This document shows, piece by piece, positions 36,199 through 48,244 of a stretch of DNA of 64,000 nucleotides (position 1 is the stretch's first letter; every line of letters begins with the position of its first letter). The stretch is from NCBI GenBank assembly GCA_028752905.1, contig JAQNBH010000012.1, forward strand, positions 23,407,112-23,471,111, read 5' to 3'. The notes beneath the pieces were generated by a model. It searched no databases. It saw only the letters and a program-made list of their open reading frames with translations, and was not told the origin of the DNA. The stretch comes from Cladorhizidae sp. MBARI D1340-BT2. Lineage: Eukaryota; Porifera; Demospongiae; Poecilosclerida; Cladorhizidae. The position numbers and the translations under genes were made by a program.

Positions 36199-37288
36199 CT
36201 AACACAACCAGCTAGACCAACCTTTGCTGCTTAAGATGGAAATTATGTCTTCAGCACATTCCTTAAAATCTCCCTTCACACATACTCGAAGAAGATTCCT
36301 GTAAGTCTTTGGATAACCAGCTTTAGTTCTCCAACGCTCCAGAATAGCCATCCTTGTAAATAGTGTGCATCTATAAAACCACATCCACAATTCACACATT
36401 TAGCATTGTAGCACCTTTGTAGATCTGGACTGTATGTGGTCATTATGTGCTGCACGTCCGACAAGTTCAGTCCTAGCAGATATGCCTGATCTTGCATACC
36501 ATACTGTCTTGCAGAAATTTGACCTAGGTCCACATCTGAAATTATCACATCATCTAGGTAACCACGACTGCGCTTGGGAACTTTGGCCAGCAGGTTGTCG
36601 TATTTCTACAATAATAACTAAAATAACAACAGAAACAACTAATTTAGCATGAAGATCATGGCTTCATAGACACATTTTAGTTGCCAGTAAGAGTGAGGGT
36701 GAGTGTCAAGCCTGGAATTTTTCATAGCTATCCTTACTACATGGACCCATTAGCCTTATTTTTGGTTAGACAAAGTTTATTAAGATAAGTTTTCGAAATA
36801 GACAAGTAACACTAATCTGGCTAGGCTCAGGTGAATCACAATTGAAGGACTTGAACTGACTTTAGAAGGTTTTAGTGCAATTTTGAAATATTCAAAGAGA
36901 AAAATTGTGGGAATGTATTTGACATGTTGTCTACTTAATTGCTAAGTTCATTAACTGCCATTGTCAATTACTAACATCAGCTAGTCAATGTATACAATAT
37001 ACCTATTATGACACCATTTTCCTTGTGGTGTAGGTGGGAGGTGGGGTAAACCCTGATCCCCTGAGAAAACCTGATAGATGGTTTTGCTAACCTGTGCCTT
37101 GATGCTGCTTGAGAATGCAGTGATGGCAGCTGCTTCTTCATCAGTTCTTCCAGTACCATCTGCAGCAACAACAGCTAGTCAATGAGTGGATTATTTGTGT
37201 GAGTACATCAATGGAAGGTTTTATTTACACTACTACTAAACATACCAAGCATGTGTATATCCACAAGTGAACCATAAACTCTGGTTGT
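36199..37288 (-). pseudogene. Death-domain gene, copy 4 (donor mutated)
   Basis: Exons 37288-37246, 37159-37092, 36855-36817, 36605-36415 and 36352-36199 sum to 495 nt (164 codons plus stop) with compatible phases; the last intron is 62 bp. Death-fold features: DVDLGQISARQYG, AYLLGLNLSDVQHIMTTY, RMAILERWRTKAGYPKTYRN, CAEDIISIL, C-terminus SSWLC. The exon 3 donor reads CAG|ATTAGT where other copies have CAG|GTTAGT, so correct splicing there is doubtful. The conserved Trp at the start of exon 5 is Met here. Confidence 0.55.
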
Positions 37289-38777
37289 CTATCACCTCTT
37301 CTAACCAAACCAGCAAGAAAACCAGAGCTTAGAAACAACTAAGCTCATACTAAACAAATAATGCACACACATTGAATCTTCTACCATGTAAATGAATGCC
37401 TTGCATTATTTATTAGACAGGAGCAGAGAGCTATACTTCTGTTACATGAGCCACATGAAGATAATATTGACAGAACTGGTAAATTTACACTGATTAATGA
37501 TAGAGTCGAAAGAAATGCAAATCAAGCAATAACCATGCTTATGAGTAACTCTTATGCAGATGAAGAAGAAGCTAGTCTCATGAGTCACACTAAGAAAGAA
37601 CTGGATTCCTGAGCAACACCAAGTAAGAAGAGCAGGTAGTGTTTGCTGGAAGGTATAGGTGCCTGTGCAGCTTTCCTCAAAATAAGAGCTTCCATAAATG
37701 GTAGGAGATCAGCAAGAAAGAGAATGTTCAAGTTGGCAGTTGCGATTTTAAGCATTTTTATTGAAGTGGAAGTTGTCCACCTCTGCAAGCAAAACTTATG
37801 TGTAGTCCTAGCCCTGGCATTACACTCACACAGCCTCATTCCCAACATCACACATGCACACATCCATAATCAAAATACCCAACAACTCACACTCAGCTAG
37901 CCCAACCCCCGGATCCAGCCCTTGATAACTAGACACACAAACATGCCTACACTGGACATCCCCATACTGCTAGGCTGACACTATAATGCCACACATGTCC
38001 TTCACTCTCCCAATAGACAGACCCAAACAAGAACAGCAGCACAGAAACAAGAACAAAATGTTAAGCAGAACAGACCAATCAACACTAATCAACACATAGC
38101 AACATAACATTCTAAACTAAGAGGCATGACTAATTAACTCTTCCTGTAGCTAAGTTTTAATCAAACAAAAAGTAGATTATTTTCTCAGCTTATCTAGTTT
38201 TTTTGGTCTTCTCTGCTAGTCCTATCACCCCCCGGTCATCCACATCACCTCATTATATCTCTGTCAATCACACCATTCACCATTTCACGTGGACCAATCG
38301 CAGAAGTGCATGACATGCTTAACCATATATATATATATACCATCAGGCAAGCAGCACCTCATTCTTACTGATGAAGATACCTATGTGTCAAAGGCTGTGT
38401 AATGAGATTCCTGTATCAAGTTAGTGTCTGCTATTATTATACAGAGAGAAAGAAAAACAATAAGCTCCCTGGTATGGCCAAGAGCTACACTCCTGCTAGA
38501 AGTAGTTTCTCTCTGAGGACCTGATGGGTCCCCAGAGAGTGGGTGCTCCAATTGGTCTTGCTATCATCAATGACAAAAGTGGCTTCATCCATCTCTTAAC
38601 ATCTCTTACTTCTGACATGAAGGGGAAAAGCACATCTCCAACATCAGCACCTACAACACTGACATACCACATGCACACACTATACTAGTACCACCACCAA
38701 GTACAACTACACATTAGATAGCTTCATACTCCCACAGGAAGGATACTTCACCCCAGCTGGCCTCCACCACTCCCACT
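37289..38777. other. Distal Death-gene block, unit 3
   Basis: Includes a ~100-bp extra segment at 37460-37560 absent from sisters. Candidate upstream exon region 37590-37800 with a 2-bp indel relative to 22569-22838. Contains ACTGATGAAGATACCTATGT near 38368. No firm gene. Confidence 0.4.
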
Positions 38778-39225
38778 TGTGAAGGGCTAGTTGGTGTTTT
38801 AAAGAAGGTGTCTTATAAGGTTCCTCGCTTAGGATTACCTTCTCCCTTCAGTTAATAGGTGCTGCCACCAGAGTCTATCTCTAAGTATCGCCTTAGTTAA
38901 TACCTACCCAGAGAGATTTAGGGTGTCTACGTATAACTTATGAACTGACGAAAACTATGGTGAAGACAAGACTAATCACAAATGGCTGACAGGACCTTTT
39001 ATAAGTCCTGCCAGACAGGATACAGGAAGTAACCATAATTACATGCACAGATATTCCACTTGACATTACATCACTACACCCACAACCACATTCACAATTA
39101 ACACTTTAAGTAATGCATGCACTCAACACTTTAAGTAATTCATGCACTCAAATGACTGTTAGGTTCATCATCATTGATGTGGCAAAGATAATGGCCTGAC
39201 TGGCCATGTCCAGCAGCCCTCGACA
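38778..39225. mobile_element. Solo LTR, 448 bp (family 1)
   Basis: Starts TGTGAAGGGCTAGTTGG, ends AGCAGCCCTCGACA, with inverted TGT...ACA tips and a perfect 5-bp duplication CCACT (38773-38777, 39226-39230). The site without insertion is seen near 23862-23880. Internal sequence absent, consistent with LTR-LTR recombination. Confidence 0.82.
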
Positions 39226-39230
39226 CCACT

Positions 39231-39600
39231 CATAGACACACCACCCCACCACCCCAACTCATACACACATCACTTCACCACCCTATCCCATAAACACACC
39301 ACACCCACCATCCCAACCAAATGACACACACACCACCTCAACCCACACAAACACACCACTACCCCACTTCACTTATCCCACAACCCCAACCCACACACCA
39401 TGCCCACAAACACTACCTCATACACACACACCATGCCCACAATACCAGCTCTTGCACGCACCTCTCCCACTACCAAACTCATACACACACCACACATCTC
39501 ATACCCCCTCTACCCACCAACTAAATCATGCACACACTAACCCCCACCACCATAACTCACATACACATTACTCCCATTAGTTCCAACACAAAAACATTCT
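39231..39600. repeat. G-poor CA/CCC tract, unit 3
   Basis: Shortened copy of the tract directly abutting the solo LTR target site. Confidence 0.8.
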
Positions 39601-39669
39601 TTATTTAGCTCCCTCCCTCCCTCACACGTTCTCCTGCACTTAGTGCCCCATCCTCCCTCCCTTCCCTCC

Positions 39670-39839
39670 CAGGGTTTCATTTAGGTGGGGGGGGGCAGGG
39701 GCGGAAACATTTTTGCCCCCCCTTGGAAATTGTTTTATTACAATTAATTAGAAACCTTTTCACATCTTTAACCATCATGCCCTCCCTTAAAATGCCCCCC
39801 CTTAAAATCCAGATTCCTCCAGTTGCGCCAGAAACCCTG
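39670..39839. mobile_element. hAT-type MITE with CAGGGTTTC ends, copy 3
   Basis: 170 bp at the same flank position as the 26154 and 48688 copies, CAGGGTTTCATTTAGG to GAAACCCTG. Confidence 0.65.
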
Positions 39840-40279
39840 CCCCTGTCCCAAAACACAGATAGCCACACCCATTAATATTAAACACCCATTAATATTAAAC
39901 ATGGCTGAAATATTATCCCAGTCTTTTGAAACTTGTGAAAGCGAAACTTATAAATCACAAAAAAATCCAGTCCTATTCCTATAGCCAGCCTTGGATTTCT
40001 GAATGGGACTGCCAGGACATGTAAAAGCTGACCTGAAAAGTAGCACTAATTAAACTAAATAAAATAAAAAACAATCCTGTACGCTCAATTTCTTCTGACG
40101 CATCATTTGTATGCTCTGTATTTTCTATTTCTGCATCAGCGATTAACTAGCAACCTTTCCATTCTGGCAGCTGCGATATGAAAGTTGACTCGTACCGATG
40201 ACTTATCTATCTTTAAAAAATTTGCCAATGATTTAACAGAATGCTTTAGCCATCAGGGGCATATGAAGACACAGAGACA
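39840..40279. other. Pre-array flank
   Basis: Contains a local tandem duplication of CACCCATTAATATTAAACA (39867-39900) and the same internal deletion as 26337-26751. Confidence 0.5.
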
Positions 40280-42167
40280 ATGCAACACATTTATACTCAC
40301 TGGCAACACATTTATACTCACTGGCAACACATTTATACTCACCGGCAACACATTTATACTCACTGGCAACACATTTATACTCACGGCAACACATTTATAC
40401 TCACTGGCAACACATTTATACTCACTGGCAACACATTTATACTCACTGGCAACACATTTATCCTCGCTGGCAACACATTTATGCTCACTGGCAACACATT
40501 TATACTCACTGGCAACACATTTATATTCACTGGCAACACATTTATAGTCACTGGCAACACATTTATCCTCGCTGGCAACACATTTATACTCACTGGCAAC
40601 ACATTTATACTCGCTGGCAAAACATTTATGCTCACTAGAAACACATTTATACTCACTGGCAACAAATTTATACTCATTGGCAACACATTTATACTCACTG
40701 GCAACACATTTATACTCACATTTATACTTACTGGCAACACATTTTTACTCACTGGCAACACATTTATACTCACTGGCAACACATTTATACTCACTGGCAA
40801 CACATTTATACTCGCTGGCAACACATTTATACTCGCTGGCAATACATTTATAATCACTGGCAACACATTTATACTCACTGGCAACACATTTATACTCACT
40901 GGCAACACATTTATACTCACTGGTATCACATTTATACTCACTGGCAACACATTTATACTCACAGGCAACACATTTATACTCACGGCAACACATTTATACT
41001 CACTGGCAACACATTTATACTTACTGGCAACACATTTATACTCACTGGCAACACATTTATACTCACTGGCAAAACTTTTATACTCACTGGCAACACATTT
41101 ATACTGACTGGCAACACATTTATACTCGCTGGGAACACATTTATACTCACTGGCAACACATTTATACTCACTGGCAACACATTTATACTCACTGGCAACA
41201 CATTTATATTCACTGGCAACACATTTACTCACTGGCAACACATTTATACTCACTGGCAACACATTTATACTCACTGGCAACACATTTATACTCGCATTTA
41301 TATTTACTGGCAACACATTTTTACTCACTGGCAACACATTTATACTCACTGGCAACACATTTATACTCACTGGCAACACATTTATACCCACTGGCAACAC
41401 ATTTATACTCACTGGCAACACATTTATACTCACTGGCAACACATTTATACTCACTGGTTACATATTTATACTCACTGGCAGCACATTTATACTCACTGGC
41501 AACACTTATACTCACTGGAAACACATTTATACTCACTGGCAACACATTTATACTCACTGGCAACACATTTATACTCACTGGCAACATATTTATACTCACT
41601 GGCAACATATTTATACTCACTGGCAACACCTTTATATCACTGGTATCATATTTATACTCACTGGCAACACATTTATACTCACTGGCAACACATTTATACT
41701 CACGGCAACACATTTACACTCACTGGCAACACATTTATACTCACAGGCAACACATTTATACTCACAGCAACACATTTATACTCACTGGCAACACATTTAT
41801 ACTCACTGGCAACACATTTATACTCACTGGCAACACATTTATACTCGCTGGCAAAACATTTATGCTCACTGGAAACACATTTATACTCACTGGCAACACA
41901 TTTATGCTCACTGGCAACACATTTATACTCACTGGCAACACATTTATACTCACTGGCAACACATTTATACTCACTGGCAACACATTTAACTCAATGGCAA
42001 CATATTTATACTCACTGGCAACACATTTATACTCACTGGCAACACATTTATACTCATTAGCAAGACATTTATACTCACTGGCAACACATTTATACTCACT
42101 GGTAACATATTTATACTCACTGGAAACACATTTATACTCACTATAAACCCATTTATACTCTCTGGCG
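40280..42167. repeat. 21-bp minisatellite array 5, largest (~90 monomers)
   Basis: About 1.89 kb. The longest uninterrupted frame (minus strand, 41454-40381, 357 codons) is a heptad SINVLPV/CVASEYK mixture and is a by-product of the 21-bp period. Linked variant blocks recur inside it (CTCGCTGGCAAAACATTTAT at about 40609 and 41844), and several monomers are shortened by 1-9 bp (for example near 40718, 41226 and 41293). Confidence 0.97.
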
Positions 42168-42328
42168 ACGTGTGTCACATGAAATGCACGTGATTCATGA
42201 TCTTTCAGACAGTGCTGGGTGTAGTTCATACCCTGATGTTTGTGCATCAGTATTGCTGCGCTTACACACTCTAGCATTCAATCAAGTCATGAATCACATG
42301 CATTTACCCAACATTTACCCAAGCCTAA

Positions 42329-42768
42329 AGGCAATATACTGCTAGGCCTTCGTGTCGGATCGCGTCGCATCACTTCTAGCTGTTCATACCCTCGAACAAA
42401 CTTGTACTTTCAACCAACTGGAACCCCGCCCATTAATTAACAGATGCTAGTGCTCATGTCATTCGCACATCCAATATACTAGGTAAAGTTATCACTGCTT
42501 CGATAAGCCTTTCATTGTCCGTTCAGGTTTGAAATCACCAGCTCTTACTGAAAAATAAAAATAAAGCACACCAGAATGACGAAAAACTCAAATAAACGCA
42601 CACCAGAATGATACAATGACAGGTCACAACGCCACTCGAATAGAACTCAATTCTATTCAAGAGGTGCGACATGGTGCGATGTGATACAATTTTGTGTTCA
42701 CAATATGTTTTTTAAACAACGCATTGCGTCAAATCGCTTAAAGCGTTTTGCATATTGTGAATCAGCCT
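42329..42768. mobile_element. PIF/Harbinger-like MITE, reverse orientation
   Basis: 440 bp between TAA copies (42326-42328, 42769-42771); right end GCATATTGTGAATCAGCCT intact, left end eroded (AGGCAATATACTGC). Inserted at the start of the 5' LTR-like block. Confidence 0.82.
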
Positions 42769-42771
42769 TAA

Positions 42772-43280
42772 CAGGCAACACAAGCCAACACAACCAATAA
42801 TTTACACTTCCCCACATGGTAATCTGTTGGGCCTCTCACCTCACACTTACATACTAACATGATAGGAGAGTAGATACACTTGTATTTGTATAATCCTTAT
42901 TGGTTCAATCACAGTTGGTGAACCTATTTAAGGAAATCTCTAAAATTTGACATAGCGAACTAGTCAATAGGATTCTGTTCTGTTCCACCTGGTCATCTTC
43001 ATACTTGATTCAGTTGTAGTTTAACCTATTTTGAACCTTGTTTCTCTAATTAATATTTAAGCTATAATCAGAGAACTCTAGACTCTGACAAAGAAAGAAT
43101 TGCAAAACCCTAAGAGATGGTGACAAGCTTACCGAATGAACCTCATTCATTGATTAGACCACTCAGCCAGAGACCACATATTAGTCAAGATTAGCATACG
43201 TTTGATCCGACTAGAAGGACTGGACCTCCGTACATGCTCGACCAGAGACCAGAGTCAGGGAGAGTCACAGACCAGACCAG
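42772..43280 (+). mobile_element. LTR-like leader of pol copy 6
   Basis: CAGGCAACACAAGCCAACAC onward with TATTTAAG at 42925-42932, then TTCTGTTCTGTTCCACCTGG. TGGTGACAAG at 43119 is a weak primer-binding-site candidate. LTR limits not resolved. Confidence 0.45.
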
Positions 43281-43380
43281 CTGCATCAACTAGAAATATT
43301 GCCAGCTGTTGATGGTATTGACTATTTTAATTGTCGCTACATTGTCGTTGGTTACACCAGTTACAGGTTTGTTTGTTAGC

Positions 43381-45735
43381 AGTCAAGTGTCCTAAAAAGA
43401 AATTATATCTTTGCCGTCCCACCTGCCATAACTCACATGACTACCTGGTACTGGGCAATCTGAATGAAACCACACAGCAGCTTCAAATTCTGTGCTTATT
43501 AAGACTACACTTCTGCAGAAGCTATCCTTACTATGGGTGACTAGTCCACCCAAGGAATTTGACCTAGTAAACAGAAACATTGACATGGTTGGAGACTGCA
43601 AAACTTCAAGGAGCTGTGGCTGATGGCATCACTGCTGATGTTCTACTGGGTCCAGATGCTCCCTTCCTAAACCACTTACTTGAGCCATTAGTGAAAGAGA
43701 GACTGACGGTTTAAACACAAGTTATGTTGGTGCAGACCAGACAAGCTGCAGAGCAAGAGCAACAACAGCTGCAGGCTGATGAGATAGCTACAGTGAACTC
43801 TGCAGAAACACTCATACCATGGGAAGGGTTAATTGGAAATGAAGCAATTTCTTTGTTAACCTGGATCAGAAACCCAGAAAAAGCAAACGACAGAAACGAC
43901 AAGATGCTTAAGACTTTGTCTCTATCCCAGCTCTCGTTCATGAGATAAATACATCTTCTAAATCAAATGAGAAGACACCCTCTCAACCAAATGAAAGCGG
44001 ACCCTCTCAAGCAGATTAGACTGCACACACTCAAACAGATGAAACCACACCTTCTCAAACAGATGAGAACACAACCTCTAAAATTGTTGCTAAACAAGTC
44101 TGTGATGATGAACACGATTGCACAGGCTTTAGTGCTGGGCAATGAAACAACTCTTCCTTGCACAAAGCATGTGAACAGCTGAACGAGGGAAACTCTGATT
44201 ACTTTTTTTTGAGATTGGATTATTATTTAGAATTCGACATGACAACTTAGACATGCACCAACTAGTGTTGCCAGACTACACACGACAGCAAGCCATCTGG
44301 TTAGCTCACACTCTCCCAATGAGTGGTCACCTCGGATACAAGACAACCAGACACAGACTGCTGGCCCACTTTTATTGGCTAGGCCTGAGCTTGGATATGA
44401 ATCAAGCCTGTGAATCCTGCACTAAATACCAGAAGGCAGGTAGACGCCCACAGACCCTGGCTCCACTAATCTCTATGCCAATTATCACAGAACCAATGAC
44501 AAGGTTAGCTTTTGATATAATTGACCCTTTGCCTCACACTAGAGCCAGCAACAAGTATCTGTTAACATCCATGGATTTTGCCAGACAGTGATACAACACT
44601 ACTCAGGAAAGCTGTTGCTGAAACTCTTTCTTCTGCTTTGATGGACTTATTCTCTCCCCCAGGAATATCAGCTAACTACTGACAGATCAGGGCAGCAATT
44701 TTGTGTCATTCTTGTGACAACCTTATATAAGAAACTAGGCATTCACCATATGAAAGCAAGTCCATAACACCCTCAGACGAACAGTTTCATGCCACATTGA
44801 AACAAATGATTAAGAAGGTCAGTAAACACAAACAAGAGTGGGGCACGTTGCTTCCTGCAAATCTTGTTTGCTTAAAAGGAAGACACCAATAAATCCACAC
44901 CATTTTCTCCCTTTAAACTAGTCTTCAGTTTTCATGTTAGAGGACCTCTGCAGATTTTGAAGGAGACCTGGACTGACAGTCCGTGTAAAGACACCACTGT
45001 TGTTCAATGGTGAGCCTGGAACAGATGCAGCACATAGCTCAGCCAAACAGGACAACTACCAAGAACAGACAGAAAGTCATTTCAACCTTAAAGCTAGAAA
45101 ATAAACCTTCAAACTGGGTAAGCAAGTGTTGATACTCACACCAGTTGCTTCCGGCAAACTCATGGCCCAATCGCAATGACCTTAAGAAATCATGTCAACA
45201 TGATGAAGTCCTGGCACAGTACAGTGGCATCTGTATTTTATATCATCCTAACAAATAAAGATTCTGCAGGGACTTCTCTTACCAACCCTATGGGAATTAG
45301 ACTAACAAGCTCTCATGGGACCAAACTTAAATGATGGACAGATTTACTGCTCCAATGCTTGATAGATACTTCGCCTACAGTCTTCACAAATAGCTCTGGT
45401 AAAACAACGGCAGTGGAACATGCCATTGAGACCAAGTAAGCCAAGCCCATCAGGATTCCAGCAAGGCAAGTCACCAAGAGTTGTGAAGATGGTATTCACA
45501 AGGAAATCCAGACATTGTTGGAACATAATATTCTAGAAGCATGTAAGGGCCCATGGTCATTTCCAATTCTACAGGTGAAGAAGAAAGGTGATGTGGTGAG
45601 GATGTGCATTGAATACAGCCAATTGAATGCATGACACAAGCCAACCAACAGCCAGACAAGACACGTATTGTTTACCGATCAGAAGTGAAAAATTCCACTC
45701 CTGCTCCAGCCAACTACTCCAAACTCCAGAAGAAA
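43381..45735 (+). pseudogene. Gmr1-like pol remnant, copy 6
   Basis: Damaged protease (43390-43710), linker (43724-44110, MLVQTRQAAEQEQQQLQADE), intact integrase zinc region and core start 44253-44591 (LAH...SGHLGYKTTRHRLLAHFYW, QACESC, AFDIIDPLPHTRA), core in the next frame (TTLLRKAVAETLSSALMDLF), TDQGSNFVSF near 44690, and post-core (VLILTPVASGKLMAQSQ, about 45120-45180). RT start 45400-45690. Junction to antisense gypsy near 45738. Confidence 0.85.
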
Positions 45736-45739
45736 GGGG

Positions 45740-47743
45740 GAGGGGTGGGGTATGTTAGGCCCACTCTGGGTGGGGCTTGTCTAGGTCTTGCATACCTAGA
45801 AGAAGAGGTACTAATGGTTTGTGGTCGGTTTCAATGAGAAATTTCATTCCATGTACATAGCTCGCAAACTTCTCCATGCCCAGGTGGTAGCCAATGCCTC
45901 TTTCTCAATTTGGGCATTCTTTGTTCAGTTTCTGTCATTGAGCTGGAGGCATATGCAACTGGTTTCCAGTTAGAGCTGTTTTCTTGTAACAAAACTGCTC
46001 CCAGTCCGCATGATGAGGCATCTGCTGATATTTTTGTTGGTGCTTGTGGGTCATAGAGAGCCAGTATCGTTAGTTTTGATACCTCTTCTTTGAGGTTGGT
46101 GAAGGCCTGCTGTTGAGCACATCACCACATCCAAGTTGTTTTCTTGCTAAGTAGCAATGGAAGAGTTTGAATGATCTCTGCTAGATTGCTGGAAAATTTC
46201 CCCAGCTGATTTGCCATCCCCATGAGGGGTCGTAGCTCTGGAATCTTTGTGGGCGGCTTCATTTCACAAATGCCAGATGTCTCGTCTTGATCTGCCTGGA
46301 TTCCATTTGAGTCGATGATGTGAGCAAGGAATTTCAGTTTGGATTTCTCAAACTCGCATTTGCTTGGGTTGAGTGTAGCTCTAGCTGCTTTGATGCACTC
46401 AAGCACAGCTGTCAGGCAAACATCATGTTCCTCCTTGTCCTTTCCAAACACTAGAACATCATTCATCAGGCAGAGAACTCCTTGTAGTCCTCAGTGTATT
46501 CTGATCTTTCATTTCTGCAAGTGTTCTGCTGTACTAGATCTCAAATGGCAGCGTGTTCAAGTAGTACCATCCGAAAGGAGTGATGAAGGTCATTAGGGGT
46601 CGTGATGTCTTGGCTAAAGGAATTTGCCAGAATCCACTCGTATCAAGTTTACTGAAAACCTTGGCTCCTGTTAGCTGAGCGAGAGTCATCCACTTTTGGC
46701 AGTGGATGTACCTCCCTGAGGACATTCTCATTTAGAGGCTTGAGGTGGATACTAATTGGAATTGCTCCAGCTTTCTTTGGCACTACGACCATTCCTGCAC
46801 AGCAAGGTGTTGGTTCTTCCACTTTGGATATGATACCATTAGATTCCATCCGGGTAAGCTTTCTTTCACTTTTGGCCTTAGCGGTATTGGGATATGTCTC
46901 GGAGCCAAGAGAGAGCATGGTTTAGCATCAGCCCTGAGTTTGACTTCATACTCCTCTCCTAGATTGCCAGGCCTCAGGCCTTGGAAGACCGATGGATTCT
47001 TCTGCGTTATGCTAGCATGAATGTCGGAGTTTTGCTCGACATTTACACAAATTAAACTGCATGATTCAGGGCAGATATAGCTGGCTATACGAGTAAGTTC
47101 GTCTTCAGACCGTCAACTACAAACATGGGGTGCCTCTTCAACTTGTTGCCATGAGAGATAGTTGCATCAAACATACCCATAACATTCAGCTTCTTCCTTT
47201 AAGGTCCATTTAGGATCTAGCTAGTGTCAGTCCATTGAAGTTTCTTTAGTTGCTTGTGAGAATATTGGCTTTGTTAAGAGTTAGTGCTGCATCCAATTGG
47301 AGTCACTGTAATAGTGCGCTGCCACTAATTCCTAATACCAGCCGATCTCGGATCATTTCATTCTTCATTTCCCAGTAGTCACAGGTTTCGGCCATCATAT
47401 AGAGTTCCATTATGTAGTGTTCCATCATCTCGACTCAGAGTTCATTATGCTAGTTGAATCTTTTTCTCTCGAAAACCAAGTTTCGTTACACTTGGAAGAA
47501 CGCATCAAATTTTGTTACGACGGTGTCATAGACTGTGCCTTCTTCCTATGCGATATTCATAGACACGAGTACCACTTCTGCTTCTTTGCCCAAGCAGTTA
47601 AGAAGTATATTGATTTGTTGGTGTCACTGTCCGCAGTTAGAGAAGATGGCTCGTGAAATTGTGTGAATCGGCATTGCATCTGGGCCAGTCATCAGGGTTT
47701 TGAAAGTTAAAAGGCTCTGGAGTTGGAGACGTATTTGTGCCAT
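45740..47743 (-). pseudogene. Conventional gypsy gag-RT-RNase H remnant, copy B2
   Basis: Most complete copy. Minus strand: gag from ATG 47743 with SPTPEPFNFQNPDDWPR one frame over; gag core 47520-47260 (KFDAFFQV, MEHYIMELYMMAETC, EMIRDRLVLGISGSAL) with several stops; RT N-terminal half 46918-46649 (VEEPTPCCAGMVVVPKKAGA); LTGAKVFSKLDTSGFWQIPL at 46690-46620; palm motif MNDVLVFG at 46466-46443, where the first Asp is Asn; connection; RNase H 46030-45780 (ISADASSCGLGAVLLQE; METKF-like ...IETDHKPLVPLL). Integrase and the downstream LTR are missing. Confidence 0.88.
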
Positions 47744-47761
47744 AGTTCACCACTGCCACCA
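47744..47761 (-). promoter_or_regulatory. Gypsy primer-binding site candidate
   Basis: TGGTGGCAGTGGTGAAC directly follows the LTR terminus ACCACA and precedes the gag ATG. The tRNA is not assigned. Confidence 0.55.
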
Positions 47762-47978
47762 TGTGGTATAACTATTTCAAGATGAATCCCAGAACTAGAC
47801 AGGCATATGCTTTATATAGAAAACCAACCATTCTATTAATAGCAAGATGTATTAATAGCAAGATATACATATAGCAAGCATGATCTTAATGGTAAACCTC
47901 AGTAACCACAGAGTATACATACATGCAGGATATTACTAACCACTAATAGTAAACCTGTGATATGTGCTAAGTGTCACA
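47762..47978 (-). mobile_element. Gypsy 5' LTR, 217 bp
   Basis: TGTGACACTTAGCACATATC at the 5' tip to ATACCACA at the 3' tip; TATATAAAG box near 47815. Same family as 11844-12051. Confidence 0.72.
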
Positions 47979-48046
47979 TTCCATAATACACACACCCACT
48001 ACTACCACAAGTGATGCACAACACAACACAACCCAAACTCATACAC

Positions 48047-48239
48047 TGTAAGATATCAGAATCTGTCCCAATTGTCCTCGTCTTCGTCAGCGCTAACTAC
48101 TCACACACACACGATGCAATAAGATAATTTTCGAGACACCGAATTACTTTTATGCAAGACTGACAAAATCAATCGAGAACATTCGTGAGGTCACATGACC
48201 ATTACTAAATATGCAATAAATCAGTTCAGTTTCCCGACA
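48047..48239. mobile_element. Solo LTR, 193 bp (family 2)
   Basis: TGTAAGATATCAGAATCTG to TTTCCCGACA with a perfect 5-bp duplication TACAC (48042-48046, 48240-48244). Empty site CTCATACACCATCC at 12111-12125. Unrelated to the 448-bp family. Confidence 0.8.
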
Positions 48240-48244
48240 TACAC

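Noticed and set aside
36199..36399. Death exon 5 read with an alternative upstream acceptor (TTTATAG before ATGCAC)
   Set aside because: Sister copies differ by one base between the two acceptors; only the TTTACAG/TTTACAAG acceptor keeps the phase and restores the conserved Trp in most copies.
40381..41454. 357-codon open frame of heptapeptide repeats
   Set aside because: The 21-bp monomer is a multiple of three and lacks stops in most frames, so long frames appear on both strands in every array. No conserved start, no splice or promoter context.
43119..43135. Primer-binding site TGGTGACAAG for the Gmr1-like element
   Set aside because: LTR end is not defined here and similarity to a tRNA end cannot be established from sequence alone.
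47417..47656. Plus-strand 79-codon frame
   Set aside because: Antisense of the gypsy gag core on the minus strand.
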